Source: Planctomycetota bacterium (GTDB taxonomy: Bacteria; Planctomycetota; JACOTG01). From it: a stretch of DNA of 46,992 nucleotides. Below are positions 17,696 through 26,060 of this stretch, in pieces. Location: assembly GCA_016178505.1 (NCBI GenBank), contig JACOTG010000278.1:1-46992 (forward strand). Reading direction: 5' to 3'. Positions within the stretch are counted from its first letter, which is position 1. Every line of letters starts with the position of its first letter. The notes beneath the pieces were generated by a model. The model was given only the letters and a program-made list of their open reading frames with translations. It was not told the DNA's origin and did not search any database. Made by a program: the position numbers and the translations under genes.

Positions 17696-19332
17696 CGATG
17701 GATCGCGACGTCGATTCCACGCGAGAGGTCGAGCAAACGCCGGCGGACGTCGGAAGCGAAACGGCGCCGTCGGATCGGCGCCTTCTCCTCAATTGCTCGG
17801 AAGCGGAGGAGATCCGCGCTGCCGTCGTCGAGCGAGGAGTGCTTCGAGAGTTCTACTTCGACCACGTCGCACGGTCGACGTGCCTCGGAAACGTGTACAA
17901 GGCGCGCGTCGTGAACGTCGAGCCCTCGATCGGCGCCGCGTTCGTCGACTTCGGAGGCGAGCGCAACGGCTTTCTCCACGAGTCCGACATCGTCCCGGGG
18001 ACTTCGCTCGAGAACGGCGGATCGTCCCCGACGAACGGAGACTCCGCCGACTCCAAGGCCGATCGCGGACGACGCGCGAACGGCGGCAAGCGTCGCTCGA
18101 TCGCCGATCTCGTGACGCGCGGTCAGGAGATCATCGTTCAGGTCAACAAAGACGGAATCGGCACGAAGGGTCCGACGCTGACGACGAACGTCGGTTTGCC
18201 CGGCCGATATCTCGTGCTCATGCCGCACATCGGCCGGCTCGGAGTGTCGCGCCGCATCGCAGCGGGCGAAGAACGCCTTCGGTTGCGACGGCTCCTCGAG
18301 GACCTGCATCCGCCTGCGGGCATGGGCTACATCGTGCGTACGGCCGGCCTCGACAAGAGCAAGGCGGAGCTGCAAAAGGACCTTCGCTATCTCCTGCACC
18401 TGTGGAGCGAGATCCAAGGTCGAATCGCGTCGTCGCGAGCACCGTCGTGCCTTTACCGCGAGTCGGATCTCGTGACGCGCGTCATCCGAGACGTGCTCAC
18501 GCCGGACACCGCCGAGATCATCGTCGATACGGACGCCGCATTTCGCGCCTGTCACGAGATGCTCGGGTTGCTCTTGCCCGGGTCGAAGCTGCAAGGACGC
18601 TTGCGACTGCACCGCGGGCGGCGCCCGCTTTTCCACGAACACGGAATCGAACCCGAGATCGCGAAGACGTTTTCCAAACGCGTCGAGCTGCGTCAGGGTG
18701 GCTCGATCTTGATCGAGCCCACCGAAGCGCTCGTGGCGATCGACGTGAACTCGGGCAAGTTCCGCGACGAGGAGGATCCCGAGGAGACCGCGTTCAAGAC
18801 GAACCTCGAGGCCGTGCCGGAGATCGTGCGGCAAGTGCGCCTTCGCGACCTTGGAGGAGTGCTCGTCATCGACTTCATCGACATGCAAGAGGACCGGCAC
18901 CGTCGCGCGATCGAAAAGGCGCTTCGGGCGGCCATGCGCGAGGATCGGGCGCGCGTGCGCATCGCACCCATGTCGGAGTTCGGAATCGTCGAAGTGACGC
19001 GCCAGCGTGTTCGTCCCGGATTCGGACACGCGAACTTCGCACCTTGCTCGCACTGTGCGGGGTCCGGGCTCGTGCGCATTCCCGACTCGATGTCGGTTCA
19101 CGTCCTCCGCGAGATTCGAGACGCGCTGGCAAGCGACGACGTCGTCGAGGTGATCGTCACGACGAGCGCGGAGATCGCGACTCATCTCCTGAACGTCAAG
19201 CGGCGGGATCTTCGCGCGCTCGAGGACGAGACGCGCCGGAAGATCACGATCTGCGTCAATCGAGACTTCCGCGCGGACTCCTATCAACTCCAAACCGTGC
19301 GTGGCGACGCCCGCCGTCCCGCCTCTTCGTAA
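17692..19332 (+). CDS. rng: Rne/Rng family ribonuclease (RNase G-like)
   Basis: This endoribonuclease processes rRNA precursors and initiates mRNA decay at single-stranded AU-rich sites. The 546-residue protein has an S1 RNA-binding domain at about residues 45-170 with GNVYKARVVNVEPSIGAAFVDFG. The S1 domain is interrupted by a low-complexity Ser/Asp/Arg-rich insert at about 105-135. The catalytic magnesium ligands are Asp351 (VAIDVNSG) and Asp394 (VIDFIDM). Their spacing of 43 matches Asp303/Asp346 of E. coli RNase E. The zinc-link cysteines Cys452 and Cys455 (CSHC) are 58 residues further, again as expected. No long C-terminal degradosome scaffold is present, so it is RNase G-like. It overlaps the DUF2344 gene and precedes rplU. 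Confidence 0.95.
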   Translation: MTMDRDVDSTREVEQTPADVGSETAPSDRRLLLNCSEAEEIRAAVVERGVLREFYFDHVARSTCLGNVYKARVVNVEPSIGAAFVDFGGERNGFLHESDIVPGTSLENGGSSPTNGDSADSKADRGRRANGGKRRSIADLVTRGQEIIVQVNKDGIGTKGPTLTTNVGLPGRYLVLMPHIGRLGVSRRIAAGEERLRLRRLLEDLHPPAGMGYIVRTAGLDKSKAELQKDLRYLLHLWSEIQGRIASSRAPSCLYRESDLVTRVIRDVLTPDTAEIIVDTDAAFRACHEMLGLLLPGSKLQGRLRLHRGRRPLFHEHGIEPEIAKTFSKRVELRQGGSILIEPTEALVAIDVNSGKFRDEEDPEETAFKTNLEAVPEIVRQVRLRDLGGVLVIDFIDMQEDRHRRAIEKALRAAMREDRARVRIAPMSEFGIVEVTRQRVRPGFGHANFAPCSHCAGSGLVRIPDSMSVHVLREIRDALASDDVVEVIVTTSAEIATHLLNVKRRDLRALEDETRRKITICVNRDFRADSYQLQTVRGDARRPASS

Positions 19333-19475
19333 CGCCCGGGTTTGGTCGCAGGGCTTTACACACCCCCCACTTCGTGGTTCACTATCGGGCTTTTCCGGCC
19401 GCCCCGCGCGCGTTTGGACGAATCCGAAGCGGCGCGCCGAATCCGACGAGGCCAGCGAGGACGAGGAAAACGAGC

Positions 19476-19790
19476 ATGTACGCGATCATCCGCGATGGGG
19501 GTCATCAGTATCGAGTGGCGCCTGGCGACCGCATCAAAGTCGAGTTGCGGGCCGAGGCGAAGCCGGGTGAGGCCATCGAGTTCGCCGACGTCCTCCTCCT
19601 GCGCAAGGATTCCGGGACGACCGTGGGTACGCCCGCAGTGAAGGGCGCCAAGGTCACGGCCGAAGTCCTCGGACTGGCGAAGGCGGACAAGGTCACGATC
19701 TTCCACTTCCGCAAGCGCAAGGCGAGCCGGAAGAAGACGGGGCATCGCCAGAAGTACACCGAGGTCGCGATCAAAGAAATCGTCGGTTGA
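19476..19790 (+). CDS. rplU: 50S ribosomal protein L21
   Basis: The ATG gives MYAIIRDGGHQYRVAPGD, the L21 N-terminus, and 104 residues, the usual length. The C-terminal KVTIFHFRKRKASRKKTGHRQ is the rRNA-binding signature (canonical form FKRRKNYRKKQGHRQ). The gene is followed by rpmA and obgE, the near-universal bacterial arrangement. The 143-base gap after rng holds no gene and probably carries the promoter and leader of the ribosomal operon, but I see no clear hexamers. Confidence 0.96.
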   Translation: MYAIIRDGGHQYRVAPGDRIKVELRAEAKPGEAIEFADVLLLRKDSGTTVGTPAVKGAKVTAEVLGLAKADKVTIFHFRKRKASRKKTGHRQKYTEVAIKEIVG

Positions 19791-19932
19791 GAAGTTGAGG
19801 CATCGCGTCGGGCCGGCTGATGTTTGCCGCGCAATCCGACGCCATCCATCGTCACGCGAGCGCATCGTCGATCATCAGTCGAGACCGTGAGGCGAACGGC
19901 GCTTAGGACATCGCAGCGAAAGGATTGAGGAC

Positions 19933-20196
19933 ATGGCGCACAAGAAGGGCCAAGGGTCGGTTCGCAACGGTCGCGACAGCAACCCACAGTATCGCGGCAT
20001 CAAGGCCTACGGCGGCAACGCCGTGAAGGCCGGTGCAATCATCGTTCGCCAGGTTGGCACCAAGTTCCGTCCGGGTCGCAACGTCGGCATCGGAAAGGAC
20101 AACACGTTGTTCGCGCTCGCCGAAGGAAAAGTCCTGTTCGGACCGGGCCGGCGCGTCGACGTGGTCACGGCCGTCGCTCCCGCGGCGGGCAACTAG
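19933..20196 (+). CDS. rpmA: 50S ribosomal protein L27
   Basis: L27 reaches into the peptidyl-transferase centre. The 87-residue product starts [20 protein letters not shown], matching the family, with the usual Gly-Arg-Asp-Ser pattern. [20 protein letters not shown] is the conserved core. There is no Firmicute-type cleavable N-terminal extension. The gene lies 142 bases after rplU and 30 bases before obgE. Confidence 0.97.
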   Translation: MAHKKGQGSVRNGRDSNPQYRGIKAYGGNAVKAGAIIVRQVGTKFRPGRNVGIGKDNTLFALAEGKVLFGPGRRVDVVTAVAPAAGN

Positions 20197-20226
20197 CCTT
20201 CGGAGCGCCTCTCCCGCGCACCACTC

Positions 20227-21282
20227 ATGTTCAAAGACGAAGCTGTGATCCACGTGAGGGGCGGTAAGGGAGGGAACGGAATCGTCGCCTTTCGCCGAGA
20301 GAAATTCGCTCCGCTCGGCGGACCGACCGGCGGCGATGGCGGCCGCGGCGGCGAAGTCCGCATCCTTGCCGTGGCCGACCAGAACACTCTCGTGGACCTC
20401 GTCCACCGAACCGATTGGTTCGCTCAGAACGGCGGCGACGGGGGCGGCAACAACTGCCACGGAAAGAACGGTTCGTCGCTCACCATCCGCGTCCCGGTCG
20501 GCACGATCGTCAAGGATCGCGATCGCCAATTCGTCATCAAGGACCTCGTTCACTCGGGCGACGAAATCGTCGTGGCTCGAGGCGGGCGCGGTGGCCGTGG
20601 CAACAAATTCTTCGCGTCCGCAGTGAACCGAGTGCCGCGGCAGTTCGAGCGCGGTGCGCCGGGTGAAGAGCGATGGCTCGCTCTCGAGCTGAAGCTGATC
20701 GCGGACGTCGGGATCGTGGGCATGCCCAACGCCGGGAAATCGACGCTCCTATCCAGGCTCTCGGCTGCGCGCCCGAAGATCTCCGACTATCCGTTCACGA
20801 CCATCGAGCCGCAGCTCGGAATCCTCGAATTGGACCGGTACAAGACGCTCGTGATCGCGGATCTCCCGGGCCTCATCGAAGGCGCGCACACGGGAGTCGG
20901 GCTCGGCGACAAGTTCCTGCGGCACGTGGAGCGGACGCGCGTCCTCTTGCACCTGGTCGACGTTTCGCCGTTCGCGCTCGTGCCCGCCGCAGAAGCGTGG
21001 AAGATGGTGCGAAACGAAATCGCGCTCCACAGCGACAAGCTCTCGAAGCAGCCGGAGATCGTGGTCGCTAACAAAGCCGACATGCCGGGCTACGAGGAAG
21101 CCGTCGTGGAACTCGAGGCGGCATGCGGGCAGGAAGTGATCCTCGTGTCGGCGTACACCGGCAAGAACCTCGATCGGCTCAAATCGGTGCTTCACGATCG
21201 ATTCTTTCCGTCTGACCCAGGGACCGCCGCGCCGGCACGACGGACGAACCCGAACAAACCGATCTCGATCGATCAGCGCTGA
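20227..21282 (+). CDS. obgE: Obg family GTPase
   Basis: Obg is an essential ribosome-assembly and stress GTPase associated with the 50S subunit. The 351-residue protein has the glycine-rich Obg fold at residues 1-160 (HVRGGKGGNGIVAFRREKF, GGPTGGDGGRGG). The GTPase domain follows with G1 GMPNAGKST, G2 in DYPFTTIEPQLG, G3 DLPGLIEGAH, G4 NKAD and G5 SAYTGKN. The C-terminus stops soon after the G domain, so the variable C-terminal domain is absent. The position after rpmA is classical. Confidence 0.97.
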   Translation: MFKDEAVIHVRGGKGGNGIVAFRREKFAPLGGPTGGDGGRGGEVRILAVADQNTLVDLVHRTDWFAQNGGDGGGNNCHGKNGSSLTIRVPVGTIVKDRDRQFVIKDLVHSGDEIVVARGGRGGRGNKFFASAVNRVPRQFERGAPGEERWLALELKLIADVGIVGMPNAGKSTLLSRLSAARPKISDYPFTTIEPQLGILELDRYKTLVIADLPGLIEGAHTGVGLGDKFLRHVERTRVLLHLVDVSPFALVPAAEAWKMVRNEIALHSDKLSKQPEIVVANKADMPGYEEAVVELEAACGQEVILVSAYTGKNLDRLKSVLHDRFFPSDPGTAAPARRTNPNKPISIDQR

Positions 21283-21414
21283 GCCCCGCTCACTGGACGC
21301 CTCCCGATGTTGTCGTCGCCCACATCGAATTGCCGATAGAAGTCTCGGCTCTCGATCCGCCGGCGCCGTCTCGATTCGAAACGCGCGTGAAGTCGATCTG
21401 TTGGGAGGCGAGAC

Positions 21415-21942
21415 GTGATGATCCGCTTTGTGAAAGGACTGGTGTGGTGCTCGGCCGCGTTCTTGGGCTTCGGAGACGATCGCACGGCGTCGACGCGCCG
21501 CGATCGAGAGTCACTGCAGCCGCGGCCCGCGGGTCGCGAACCTCGTACGGGCTCGTCGAAAGCCGCCGTGGCATCCGGGACGCGGGTCGCGGTGACTCGG
21601 GAGGTCGAGCCGGGAGTCTGGCAGATCTCCGCCGACGAACGCGACCGGATTCGCGACTCGGCGAAGGACCTCCTCGAGGATGCCGAGGTCACCACCTACG
21701 TGAACGAGCGCACCCGGCGCGCCGAGGGGATGATCGTCGATCACATCGAGCCGAAATCGCTGATCGCCGAGCGCGGGCTTCGGGAAGGCGACCTCGTGCA
21801 GCGGATCAACGGCACACCGGTTTCGTCGAAGTCCGAGCTGATCGACTACGTGAAGTCCAACGGCGATCGCCTCTACGACGTTCGCGTCGAGGTCTTGCGT
21901 CGAGGGAAGACGATCGTGCTCGAGTACCACGCGCCCCGGTGA
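21415..21942 (+). CDS. Short PDZ-domain protein, paralogue of the next gene
   Basis: The 175-residue product starts at GTG (ATG is the second codon) with gggagg 10-15 bases upstream. A short hydrophobic N-terminus (about residues 4-18, signal or anchor) is followed by a basic, low-complexity linker (20-60) and a C-terminal PDZ-like domain. About 115 C-terminal residues align almost gap-free with the end of the next gene. They share EPGVWQIS-like sequence, the GMIVDHIEPKSLIAERGLREGDL core, and RINGTPVSSKSELIDYVK. That PDZ is the type found at the C-terminus of GspC. The middle GspC-type domain is missing here. The function is unknown; a membrane-tethered periplasmic PDZ adaptor is the reasonable guess. 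Confidence 0.75.
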   Translation: MMIRFVKGLVWCSAAFLGFGDDRTASTRRDRESLQPRPAGREPRTGSSKAAVASGTRVAVTREVEPGVWQISADERDRIRDSAKDLLEDAEVTTYVNERTRRAEGMIVDHIEPKSLIAERGLREGDLVQRINGTPVSSKSELIDYVKSNGDRLYDVRVEVLRRGKTIVLEYHAPR

Positions 21943-22048
21943 TTCCGGCCGGCGCGAGCGACGAAATTCCGAACGAACGGGAATAGGTCGAGCGGCCCGC
22001 CGTCTCACGCGCCCATGTGACGTCTCGCCGAGCACCTCGACGGGGCGA

Positions 22049-22054
22049 TATAAT
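22049..22054 (+). promoter_or_regulatory. Consensus TATAAT upstream of the GspC-like gene
   Basis: A perfect -10 hexamer lies 91 bases before the ATG of the GspC-like gene, in a GC-rich intergenic segment. No convincing -35 is seen. If real, it separates expression of this gene from its short paralogue upstream. Confidence 0.35.
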
Positions 22055-22145
22055 CCCCGGCTTCGAAACCGCGGCGCTCGACGTCGCGTTCGTCTCGAAT
22101 CGAAACGCTGGCCGCCGTTGCCGACAACGAGCAGGGAGCCGTCGA

Positions 22146-23189
22146 ATGAAGGTTCGCATGGTGAAGACCCTCCTGTGGTCTTTGAACGGACTCTTGACCC
22201 TCGCCATCCTGGGATCGGTAGCCCTGTTCGTCATCAAGAGCCGGAGCGTGCAGGCCGATCGACTCTCCGATCTCGACGCGATCGCGCGTGAAGCGCAGAG
22301 CAAGGCGCGCAAGGGTCCGGCGAAGGGCACGAAGGGGATCGACGAGTACAAGGCGATCTGGGACGTGAACATTCGAGATCTCCCCCCAGTCGTCCCGGTA
22401 ACTCCGGAGGCCCATGTCGCCCCGACGACGCCGCCGCTCGAGGACCAGATCGTGCTTCGCGCGATCATCGGCCCGACGGTCATCATCGAGTACAAGAAGA
22501 CGAAGGCGCCGGACAACCCCAGCGTCCAGCTCCAGCAGAAGGTCGATCTCGGAAAGGACATCCCCGACATTTCGCCGACTGCGACCGTCGCCGAGATCAT
22601 CCCCGCGCCCGAGCCCGAGTGCGTGAAGTTCAACTACGACGGCAAGGTGGTCACGATGTCGATCACTCGTAACCTCGACGCGATCACGCGCAGCATCCTC
22701 GGCGGCGGCAAGAAGCCGAAGAACGCGCCTGCCGGCGAGGGAGACCTCGTCGAGTCCGAGGACGACCAACCGTTCGGAGGTCCAGCCGGGGCCGTACCCG
22801 CGGTCGGCCGCATTCCGGGCGGGGACCCGAACGTGACCGAAACGAAAGAGGTCAAGCCCGGGGTGTGGCAGATTTCGGCCGCGGAGCGCGACAAGATCCG
22901 CGACACCGCGAAGGACCTCCTCGATCAGGCCGAAGTCAGCACCTACACGAACGAGAAGACGCACAAGAACGACGGGATGAAGATCGACCACATCCAGTCG
23001 GATTCGCTCCTCGCGCAGCGCGGGCTACAGGAGGGCGATCTCATCAAGCGCATCAACGGAACGCCGGTTTCGTCGAAGACCGAGCTGATCAACTACGTGA
23101 AGGACAACCAGGACCGCCTTCAAAGCGTGCGCGTCGACATCGAGCGCAAGGGAAAGCCGATGACGCTCACGTATCAGATCCCGAAGTAG
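22146..23189 (+). CDS. GspC-like inner-membrane protein with PDZ domain
   Basis: The ATG, preceded by cagggag (22133-22139), gives 347 residues. There is one transmembrane segment (about 9-30). A Lys/Ala/Pro-rich linker follows. A small beta-domain at about 95-185 (EDQIVLRAIIGPTVIIEYKK through CVKFNYDGKVVTMSI) resembles the homology region of GspC or the PilP beta-domain. An acidic Gly/Pro-rich linker leads to a C-terminal PDZ domain (about 250-347; QRGLQEGDLIKRINGTPVSS). This is the domain order of GspC, the type II secretion clamp that contacts a secretin. No other gsp genes are in the window, and the only secretin is PilQ. The role is inferred. The PDZ is shared with the gene upstream. Confidence 0.7.
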   Translation: MKVRMVKTLLWSLNGLLTLAILGSVALFVIKSRSVQADRLSDLDAIAREAQSKARKGPAKGTKGIDEYKAIWDVNIRDLPPVVPVTPEAHVAPTTPPLEDQIVLRAIIGPTVIIEYKKTKAPDNPSVQLQQKVDLGKDIPDISPTATVAEIIPAPEPECVKFNYDGKVVTMSITRNLDAITRSILGGGKKPKNAPAGEGDLVESEDDQPFGGPAGAVPAVGRIPGGDPNVTETKEVKPGVWQISAAERDKIRDTAKDLLDQAEVSTYTNEKTHKNDGMKIDHIQSDSLLAQRGLQEGDLIKRINGTPVSSKTELINYVKDNQDRLQSVRVDIERKGKPMTLTYQIPK

Positions 23190-23219
23190 CGCCCCGAGCG
23201 AGTATCATGGGCGACATCT

Positions 23220-25247
23220 ATGCCGCCCCTCCGTCGAATCGCCGTCATTGCAATCGCCCTGGCCGTCGCCCTTGCGGCCCTTGTCGCCACGCGCCAGCGG
23301 TCGACCGTTCGAGCCGCGCCGGGCGCGTCGATGGCGCCGCGAGTCGTCCCCGACCTCTTCCCCGCGGGGCCGTGTCGCCATTCGGATGCGAGCCTGTGCG
23401 AGAACCCGCGATTCACGACGTTCGAATTGCGGATTCCGCTCGAGCACGACTGGGTCGCCGGAGGCAGCGTCGCGGTCTACGAGGGGTTCGTCGAGGGAAC
23501 GCGCGTCGTCGCCGGCGATCTCCTGCGATACCGCTGGCCGCCGATGCAGACGCTCGACGGCACCGCGCCGAACTTCGTGACGGCACGAGCGGCGTCGGGG
23601 CCGGCGCTCGACGTTCTCCCTCGAGGACTTCCGGGCGCGTTCGACGGCGTGATCGTTCGCTCGGCCGCGTCTCTCGCCGCCGGAGACTGCGTGATTGTCA
23701 CCTTCGGCGATCGGTCGCAGGGAAGCCCCGGCTATCGGATCCCCGACATCGGAATCTCGAGCGATCTCCAGATCGAAGAAGATGCCGACGGCGACGGCCG
23801 ATACGCGATGTCGTCGCACCCCGCACCGAGGCTGCGCGTGTCCGGGACGCGGGTGGACTCGTTCGACGTGATCGCGCCCGCGACGCCGGTTGGCGGCGCC
23901 GACGGCTCGGTCGTGCGGCTCACGGTGCGAGCGATCGAGGGCGGCACCGGCCCGCTCGACAACCGGTGGCTCGTGCAGTCGTTCGCGGGGCGCGTCGTCT
24001 TCCGCTCGACGGATCCGCGAGCGACGCTCCCGGCTCCCGTCCAGTTCGAGCCGCGCGACCGCGGAGTGCGCGTGGTCGAAGCCACGCTTCGCTCGCCCGG
24101 CATCCATCGCATCGCCGCCGAGATCGAGGGAAGCCCGGGCGTGTTCGGCCGGAGCAACCCGATCGTCGTCGGTCGCCCGCGCGCGCCGCACCTCTTCTTC
24201 GGACAACTCCACAACCACAGCGCCGTCGGCGGGCACTCGACGCAGACGTCGCGCTTCGCCCTGGCGTTCGCGAGCCGCGCATCGGGTCTCGACTTCGTCG
24301 CCATCAGCGAGCACTGCCGCGAGCGGACGTTCGACTGGAGCCGGCTCCTCGAGCTGGCGGACCGATACGACGAGCCGGGGCGCTTCGTCACGTTCCCGGC
24401 CTACGAGTGGACGAACGCCTCGGAGGGCCATCGCCACGTCGTGTTCCGCGACACGGCATCGGCGTGCTCGTTCTGCGAGCGCGTCGGCGGGGATCGCTCG
24501 TGCGTCGTGGCGACGAGCCTCGCCTTCCTGGAGCAGCGAGTTCGCGGGCTCCCCGCGCTCCTCATCGTTCACCACCCGGCGTGGCACCTCGAGGGCTTCA
24601 CGTGGGGGAGCGAACTCGACGACGCGAACCAAAGACTCGTCGAGATCTACTCGTGGCACGGCGCGTCCGAGTACTTCGACAACCCGCTCGTCTTCCACGG
24701 GCAAAGCTCGGATCAATGGCCCGCCGCCGCGGGAACGTTCGTCCGCGACGCGATCGCGCAGGGATATCGCTTCGGCATCGTCGCCGATGCCGACAACCAT
24801 CTCGCGATGCCGGGCACGAGCACCGGCGCCGACCTCGGCGACGGCGTCCGATACAGTTGGAACGGTGTCATGGCCGTCGCCGCGGACGATCTTTCGCGAG
24901 GCTCGATCTGGGATGGACTCTGGGCGCGTCGGACGTACGGGACGACCGGCGCCCGCATCCTCCTCGACGTCCGCGTCGGGCACGCGGCGATGGGCGAGGA
25001 GACGACGTCAAGCGGCCCGCCGCGGGTTCGCGTGCGTGCGTTCGGCGTCGAGCCCATCCAAGACGTCACGGTTCTTCGCGATGGGACCGAGGAAATCGCG
25101 CGCCTCTCCGGCGGCGCGGGCCGCTTCGACGCGACCGTCGTGGACGATGGAGCAGCGCCCGGCCAGACGCACGCGTACACCGTGCGCGTTCAGCAGGCGG
25201 ACGGACAAACCGCGTGGTCGAGCCCGATCTGGGTGACGATTCCGTGA
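23220..25247 (+). CDS. Secreted DUF3604/PHP-like domain protein
   Basis: The 675-residue product begins with a basic n-region and a long hydrophobic core (about residues 5-24), a signal peptide or anchor. Residues of about 30-310 look like beta-rich, non-catalytic sequence. From about 328 a DUF3604-like metal-dependent hydrolase region is seen. It contains FGQLHNHSAVGGHSTQ (histidines 331 and 333), DFVAISEHC, FPAYEWTN, LIVHHPAWH and IVADADNHL, all potential metal ligands in PHP-fold order. A C-terminal fibronectin-like beta-domain follows. DUF3604 proteins are common in planctomycetes and marine heterotrophs, and their substrate is unknown. The gene follows the GspC-like gene by 30 bases. It could be an exported hydrolase. 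Confidence 0.75.
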   Translation: MPPLRRIAVIAIALAVALAALVATRQRSTVRAAPGASMAPRVVPDLFPAGPCRHSDASLCENPRFTTFELRIPLEHDWVAGGSVAVYEGFVEGTRVVAGDLLRYRWPPMQTLDGTAPNFVTARAASGPALDVLPRGLPGAFDGVIVRSAASLAAGDCVIVTFGDRSQGSPGYRIPDIGISSDLQIEEDADGDGRYAMSSHPAPRLRVSGTRVDSFDVIAPATPVGGADGSVVRLTVRAIEGGTGPLDNRWLVQSFAGRVVFRSTDPRATLPAPVQFEPRDRGVRVVEATLRSPGIHRIAAEIEGSPGVFGRSNPIVVGRPRAPHLFFGQLHNHSAVGGHSTQTSRFALAFASRASGLDFVAISEHCRERTFDWSRLLELADRYDEPGRFVTFPAYEWTNASEGHRHVVFRDTASACSFCERVGGDRSCVVATSLAFLEQRVRGLPALLIVHHPAWHLEGFTWGSELDDANQRLVEIYSWHGASEYFDNPLVFHGQSSDQWPAAAGTFVRDAIAQGYRFGIVADADNHLAMPGTSTGADLGDGVRYSWNGVMAVAADDLSRGSIWDGLWARRTYGTTGARILLDVRVGHAAMGEETTSSGPPRVRVRAFGVEPIQDVTVLRDGTEEIARLSGGAGRFDATVVDDGAAPGQTHAYTVRVQQADGQTAWSSPIWVTIP

Positions 25248-25277
25248 GCCGCTCGCGGATTGCCCCGGCGACAAACC

Positions 25278-26060
25278 ATGCGAGGTAGCGGCTCCTCGCT
25301 CCTCGTCCTCTCGCTCGGAAACACGTCCGTGCGCGCGGCGTGCGCGGCGAACGACGTTCTCTCGACGGCCGTCGCGATCCGCGTCGAGGCGGACGCTCTC
25401 GACGCGCGCATCGGCGCTCTCGTCGCTCGGTGGCGACCGGGATCGGCTGCGTCTTGCGGCGTGAACCCCGCGGTCGAGCGGCGCGTCACGCGCCTGCTCC
25501 GCGCCCGCGGAGTGCGTTTGGCTCGCGTGGGTGTCGAGCTTCGTCCCAACGTTGCGATCCGTTATCGCCCCGTGAAGAGCGTCGGCGCGGATCGCGTCGC
25601 CGGCGTGTGCGGTGGCCTGGACCTCTCGCCGCCCGGCTGCATCGTCGTCGATTGCGGAACCGCGATCACGGTGAACGTGGGCTCTCCGTCGCGCGAATTC
25701 CTCGGGGGCGCGATCGCGCCGGGACTCGGACTCGCGTCGCGCGCGCTCGCGAACGGAACACAGCTCCTTCCCTCGGTACGCCCCGCGCGCGCCCCGGCGG
25801 CGCCGGCACGATCGACGCACGGGGGCATCGCGCTCGGCGTCCTCGCCGGGACTGCGGGGCTCGTCGACCGGCTCGTCGAGGAGTGCACGCGGCCGCTCGA
25901 CTTCGAGCCGGCGGTGTTCCTCACCGGCGGTGATGCCCGCACGCTGTCGCCGCTCGTCCGCACGAAGCACCGCGTCGTCCCGGACTTGGTGCTTCGCGGT
26001 GTGCTGTCGATCTACCGCGCCAGGGCGCGACGCTCGTGGAACTCGTCGTCACCGTCCTGA
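25278..26060 (+). CDS. coaX: Type III pantothenate kinase-like protein CoaX
   Basis: CoaX phosphorylates pantothenate, the first step of CoA synthesis. The product has 260 residues from the ATG (an upstream TTG is less likely). Family motifs present are VGADRVAGVCGG (the G-x-D-R motif), VVDCGTAITVNV (phosphate-2 motif with Asp) and GGAIAPGLGLASRALANGT. However, the first motif reads LVLSLGNTSV, where the family has D-x-G-N-T: the conserved Asp is a Ser. That Asp is regarded as essential for metal and phosphate binding, so activity may be reduced or altered. The gene overlaps the following GTPase gene by 25 bases. Confidence 0.82.
   Translation: MRGSGSSLLVLSLGNTSVRAACAANDVLSTAVAIRVEADALDARIGALVARWRPGSAASCGVNPAVERRVTRLLRARGVRLARVGVELRPNVAIRYRPVKSVGADRVAGVCGGLDLSPPGCIVVDCGTAITVNVGSPSREFLGGAIAPGLGLASRALANGTQLLPSVRPARAPAAPARSTHGGIALGVLAGTAGLVDRLVEECTRPLDFEPAVFLTGGDARTLSPLVRTKHRVVPDLVLRGVLSIYRARARRSWNSSSPS

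Noticed and set aside
17692..19332. Full RNase E
   Set aside because: The catalytic core and zinc link are present, but the protein ends about 90 residues after the zinc link with no degradosome scaffold, which fits RNase G.
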